Positions 60,803-64,000 of a stretch of DNA of 64,000 bases are shown here, piece after piece. The notes beneath the pieces are model-generated. The model did no database searches, had not been told where the DNA came from, and was given only the letters and a program-made list of their open reading frames with translations. Position 1 is the stretch's first letter. Each line of letters starts with the position of its first letter. The DNA is from Actinomadura alba (GTDB lineage Bacteria; Actinomycetota; Actinomycetes; Streptosporangiales; Streptosporangiaceae). The position numbers and the translations under genes were made by a program. The DNA lies in the NCBI RefSeq assembly GCF_014323705.1, contig NZ_JABVEC010000009.1:186001-250000 (forward strand). Reading direction: 5' to 3'.

Positions 60803-61165
60803 AGGCACGGCGGTCACCCGTCACGGTGAGGTGCCCCGTGACGGCGGAGTCGAGTAGAACGGATCAGACGCCGGACGCGCCCTGGACGACCAGGGCCGTT
60901 CGGCCCCGCCGCGGCCTTCTCAACAGCTCGGGCGCCCATCTGCCTGGGCACCCGGCGACCGCGGTGGGGCCGAACCCGGTGACGATCGCGTACATCGAGG
61001 CGCACATGCCGGCCACGTTAGGGTCGGGGGCCGAGCGGCGGCAATCGATTTTCCGGCGGCCCCGCACAGCGAGGGGCCGGCACGTTCGGCCGCCGTCCCG
61101 TGGCCGAATAAGCAGTGACCGAATAAGCAGAGGCGCGTTTCCGGCGAGACCGGCAGGATGGGGCG
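60803..61165. other. Gap between erm leader and DinB gene
   Basis: It contains a 9-bp inverted repeat CCGTCACGG/CCGTGACGG at about 60812-60845 and a direct repeat of CCGAATAAGCAG near 61102 and 61117. A minus-strand frame of about 50 codons ends at 60864; its role is unclear and it might be a leader peptide. The erm promoter should lie here. Confidence 0.4.
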
Positions 61166-61690
61166 ATGAACTGGACCGCACCACAGATCACTCGAATCGA
61201 CCCGCCGCCGGTCGGTGACGAGCGCACCCAGCTGGAAGCGTGGCTCGACCACCACCGGCAGACGCTGTTGCTGAAATGCGCCGGGCTGACCCCCGAGCAG
61301 CTCAGGGCGCGCAGCGTCGAACCGTCGAACCTGTCGCTGCTCGGTCTCGTACGTCACATGGCCGAGGTGGAACGCTCATGGTTCCGGCACAGAGTCGCCG
61401 GTGAACCGGTCGAGTTCCTGTACTGCGACATCGAGACCAACCCCGACGGTGATTTCGACGACGTCGACACCGCCGACGCGGAGGCGGATTTCGACACCTT
61501 CACCCGCGAGATCGAACTGGCCAGCGCGGCGGCCGCCGGGCGCTCCCTCGAGGAGACCTTCTTCCACAAGTACCGGCAGATTGAGATGAGCCTGCGCTGG
61601 GTGTACCTCCACATGATCGAGGAGTACGCCCGCCACAACGGCCACGCCGACCTCCTGCGCGAGCGGCTCGACGGCGCCACCGGAGCCTGA
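61166..61690 (+). CDS. DinB/mycothiol-transferase-like protein (DUF664)
   Basis: A 174-residue four-helix bundle of the DinB superfamily. Putative metal-binding histidines are H65 in LVRHMAEVERSWFRHR and the pair in HMIEEYARHNGHADLL. Actinobacterial members are thought to be mycothiol- or bacillithiol-dependent S-transferases for electrophiles. It is convergent with a quinone oxidoreductase gene, with only one base between the stops. Confidence 0.9.
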   Translation: MNWTAPQITRIDPPPVGDERTQLEAWLDHHRQTLLLKCAGLTPEQLRARSVEPSNLSLLGLVRHMAEVERSWFRHRVAGEPVEFLYCDIETNPDGDFDDVDTADAEADFDTFTREIELASAAAAGRSLEETFFHKYRQIEMSLRWVYLHMIEEYARHNGHADLLRERLDGATGA

Positions 61691-61691
61691 A

Positions 61692-62624
61692 TCAGGTGAT
61701 GTCGAGGACCGCCTTGCCGTGCAGCCGGCGGCCGAGCAGGGTGTCCAGCGCCTCTGCGGCCCGGTCCCAGCCACCGCGCCACGAGATCTGCGGGTCGAGG
61801 TCTCCGGCGGCGACGCGTTCGGCCAGCCAGGTGAGATCCGGTGCCAGCCCGGTGCAGGCGATCAGGTAGAACGTCACGATCGACCGGTCATAGCGACCTT
61901 CCTGGTCGCCGAAGAACGCCCCGTAGGGGAACGTCTCTTCCTCGCCCGCCGCGTGCCCGACCGAGACCAGGGTGCCGCCCCTGGCGAGTTTGGCGTAGGC
62001 CTCGACGAGCTGCCGGCCGGCGACCATGTCCACCACGCCGTCCACGGGATCGCCGACCTCGCGCGGCGCGGCCACCACCTCGTGTGCGCCCTGCGCCCGC
62101 AGACCGTCTCCGTGGGCGTCCGGGTCCCCGGTGGACGCGACGACCCACGCGCCGCCGAGCCGGGCGAGCTGCACGGCGTAGCGCCCGACTCCCCCGCTCG
62201 CTCCGGTGACCAGGACGCGCCTGCCGAGGATCGGGCCGATCCGGTGGAGAGCTCGCAGGGCGCTCGCACCGGCCACCGGCACGGTGCTGATCGCGCCGAG
62301 ATCGGCGCCCTCCGGAGCCGTACCGATCCAGTCGGTGTCGACCGCGCGGAGCTCGGCCCACGCGCCCTGCTCTCCGAGCGTCACCACGGGCGTGCCGACG
62401 GCCGGACCAGAGCCGTCGGCGGCGGCTCGTTCCACCACTCCGGCGGCGTCCCAGCCCAGCACGCTCCCCTCGGGGGCGTTCTCCACGCCGAAGGCGACCT
62501 CGCCGTAGTTCAGTGAGGTCGCCCTCACCCGGATCAGCGCCTGGTTCGAGGCCGGTACGGGATCCGGAGCCTCACCGAGGCGGAGACCGCCGGGGACGGA
62601 GCGGTCGACGAGCAGAGCGCGCAT
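61692..62624 (-). CDS. Zinc-free quinone oxidoreductase-like MDR protein
   Basis: A 310-residue medium-chain reductase without the zinc cysteines. The N-terminal fold shows [15 protein letters not shown] and GWDAAGVVE. The nucleotide site is [20 protein letters not shown]. It belongs to the NADPH:quinone oxidoreductase group that reduces enones or quinones. The divergent TetR gene and the operator between them suggest induction by an electrophile or drug. Confidence 0.92.
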   Translation of the reverse strand: MRALLVDRSVPGGLRLGEAPDPVPASNQALIRVRATSLNYGEVAFGVENAPEGSVLGWDAAGVVERAAADGSGPAVGTPVVTLGEQGAWAELRAVDTDWIGTAPEGADLGAISTVPVAGASALRALHRIGPILGRRVLVTGASGGVGRYAVQLARLGGAWVVASTGDPDAHGDGLRAQGAHEVVAAPREVGDPVDGVVDMVAGRQLVEAYAKLARGGTLVSVGHAAGEEETFPYGAFFGDQEGRYDRSIVTFYLIACTGLAPDLTWLAERVAAGDLDPQISWRGGWDRAAEALDTLLGRRLHGKAVLDIT

Positions 62625-62667
62625 TGTTTCCTCACAGGATGGTGCGGACGACTACGAGGCCACATAG

Positions 62668-62699
62668 TGCCACTGAGTGGCATTAGCTTACAAGTGGCA
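62668..62699. promoter_or_regulatory. TetR operator between quinone oxidoreductase and TetR genes
   Basis: TGCCACTGAGTGGCA is a perfect 7-bp-arm palindrome (62668-62682). A second half-site AGTGGCA follows at 62693-62699. A TACAAT -10 box for the regulator gene lies at 62714-62719. Confidence 0.7.
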
Positions 62700-62725
62700 T
62701 TCGAGTCCGGGACTACAATGCCGAG

Positions 62726-63400
62726 GTGATGAGCACCGCGCCTCCTCCTTCCAGCACGGCGGACCAGCTGCCGCTCCGTGAGCGCAAGAAGCTGCGCACC
62801 CGGCAGACGCTGATCGACACCGCTCTGGAACGATTCACGACGGACGGATTCGACGGCACGACCCTCGACCGGCTCTGCGCGGCGGTCGAGGTCTCCAAAC
62901 GCACGTTCTTCCGCTACTTCAGCAGCAAGGAGGACGTCGCCATGGCACCCACGCAGGACCTCTGGACGGCGTTCCTCGACGACCTCGAGATCCGCGAGCC
63001 GGACCACCAGACGCTCCTCGCGATGCTGCAGGACACCCTGCTCGCGGCCCTGGAGCGGATGCCGGACGAAGGGTGGGCGCACCGCGTGCTGCTGAGCCAT
63101 CGGCTCACCGCCACGACCCCGTCGATGGACGCGCACGGCCTGCAGTTCTGCGACCGCACGAGCCGGCAGGCGATGACGCTCCTGGGCCGGCGCTTCGAGC
63201 TGGCCGATCCACAGGGCCTGAGCTCGCGGCTCGCCCTCGACCTGCTGGTCGCCGCCTTCCACCGCGCACTGGAGCGATGGGCCGCCGAGCCCGGCACTCC
63301 CCCGGCCCGCGACGACCTCGCCGTGCATGTACGCGACGCCTTCGCCGCCATCCCGGGCAGCCTCACCCTGAGGGTCGAGCCTAGATCAGAACGCCGATAG
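62726..63400 (+). CDS. TetR family transcriptional regulator
   Basis: GTG 62726 or ATG 62729 starts a 224- or 223-residue protein. The HTH is TTLDRLCAAVEVSKRTFFRY then FSSKEDV, with LRERKKLRTRQTLIDTALER before it. The C-terminal part is a helical ligand domain. The start is 7 bp after a TACAAT box, so the message is nearly leaderless. It probably represses itself and the divergent oxidoreductase through the palindrome at 62668. Confidence 0.92.
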   Translation: MMSTAPPPSSTADQLPLRERKKLRTRQTLIDTALERFTTDGFDGTTLDRLCAAVEVSKRTFFRYFSSKEDVAMAPTQDLWTAFLDDLEIREPDHQTLLAMLQDTLLAALERMPDEGWAHRVLLSHRLTATTPSMDAHGLQFCDRTSRQAMTLLGRRFELADPQGLSSRLALDLLVAAFHRALERWAAEPGTPPARDDLAVHVRDAFAAIPGSLTLRVEPRSERR

Positions 63401-63683
63401 CCGATCGGGCGCGGCTTCGGCCGCCCGACTCACCACCGAAAGACCCTCCCGAAAGAGTCCCGGCCGATGAGTCACCTCGATGGCCATCCGGTGGAAATGA
63501 TCGCATTAAAGAGCGTCACATTTGCCCGATTCGCACTCTTTCATGGTCGGAGATCACACGATCAATGGCGCACTATGAACGACATTCTGTTCAGAATCTC
63601 GGTTGCGTCTCGACCGCGATTCGATAATATATTCGAAGACACAGTCGCCTTTCCGAGGAATGAGCGGGAGGAGGTGTTCACGG
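63401..63683. other. Gap before the DUF222 gene
   Basis: This stretch is AT-richer than the rest of the window (about 63480-63650). It contains an AAAGAG/CTCTTT 6-bp inverted repeat near 63508-63541. No coding similarity is seen. It probably holds the promoter of the next gene. Confidence 0.4.
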
Positions 63684-64000
63684 ATGCCTGGTCTGGACGT
63701 CGAGGAGTTGCCAGGTATATCGGTGACGCTTCCCGGCCCGCGATTGGCCGGTGAGCTAGCTGATCTGCCGCTGGGCCGGCTGGATGAGCACGCTCTGGTC
63801 GAGGCGATGCGGGCGGCTCGGCGGTTGACTTCGTGGGCGGAGTCGCTGGAGCTCTCGGCGATCGCTGAGCTGGACCGGCGCCGTCAGGCCCAGGCTGATC
63901 GGTGCGGGGCGTGGACGGTGGAGATGAGCCGGGCGCTGTGTGATGAGATTTCTGCTGCGTTGACGTTGTCGGGCACCGCCGCCGCGATTCAGCTGGGGAT
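63684..64000 (+). CDS. DUF222 (13E12-type) protein, partial at right edge
   Basis: ATG 63684 follows GGAGGAGG by nine bases. About 105 residues are visible before the window ends. The sequence (RLDEHALVEAMRAARRLTSW, then AESLELSAIAELDRRRQA) matches the N-terminus of DUF222 proteins. Most of these carry a C-terminal HNH nuclease domain and occur as dispersed 13E12-type repeats in actinobacteria. The C-terminal part is not in the window, so the nuclease domain cannot be confirmed. Confidence 0.85.
   Translation, partial: MPGLDVEELPGISVTLPGPRLAGELADLPLGRLDEHALVEAMRAARRLTSWAESLELSAIAELDRRRQAQADRCGAWTVEMSRALCDEISAALTLSGTAAAIQLG

Noticed and set aside
60150..60824. Long minus-strand frame overlapping the start of erm as an erm leader peptide
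   Set aside because: It runs hundreds of bases into erm in another frame without a nearby stop, so it cannot act as a normal leader peptide.

Overview
The window reads as chromosome from a high-GC actinobacterium. GC is very high, GTG and TTG starts are common, many starts lack a Shine-Dalgarno sequence, and the gene families are typical of mycelial actinomycetes: SARP/BTAD regulators, mycothiol-type DinB protein, PGPGW protein, CGNR/ABATE regulator, ErmE-like methylase and DUF222. It could belong to the Streptosporangiales or Thermomonosporaceae, but the sequence alone does not settle the genus. The region is accessory: several intact small operons lie among gene relics, short repeats and one TnpB element.

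Layout. 1-9694 is a sugar-acid locus. An RbsABC-type importer and a zinc dehydrogenase point left. An SDR, a FadR-type regulator, D-galactonate dehydratase, KDPGal aldolase, a PfkB kinase and an SMP-30 lactonase point right, which gives a near-complete De Ley-Doudoroff galactose/galactonate route. 9848-12645 holds a secreted FG-GAP protein with a Crp-like site, broken DUF6924 and SRPBCC genes, and a VapBC-type toxin-antitoxin pair. 13097-21313 is a four-gene Wadjet (JetABCD) anti-plasmid operon of the DUF2397/DUF2398/SMC/DUF2399 kind. A palindromic repeat pair is inserted in frame inside jetC. Directly downstream lie a DUF7873-like gene and two tRNA-like units whose 3' halves precede their 5' halves, as in circularly permuted tRNA genes. 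This is the most unusual signal in the window.

22636-30428 contains a divergent CGNR/RidA pair with twin operators, an MpaB oxygenase/polyprenyl synthase mini-operon, a truncated SARP, a GNAT enzyme, several gene relics, and a YceI protein. 30445-42770 contains two MFS exporters (one fused to carboxypeptidase-regulatory-like repeats), a HAS-like glycosyltransferase, a secreted phosphoesterase, a trypsin-like protease and a WYL regulator. 43126-46652 carries an ECF sigma factor with small membrane genes and a CPBP protease/TetR pair.

46735-53648 is a MacAB-type exporter operon divergent from its probable two-component system. An IS605-type TnpB element sits exactly between the response regulator and the kinase. 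53675-64000 holds a shortened SARP, an SDR, kinase and MMPL relics, a sialidase, an aldo-keto reductase, tandem palindromic repeats, an ErmE-like 23S rRNA methylase behind an attenuator-like leader, a DinB protein, a quinone oxidoreductase/TetR pair, and the start of a DUF222 gene cut by the right edge.
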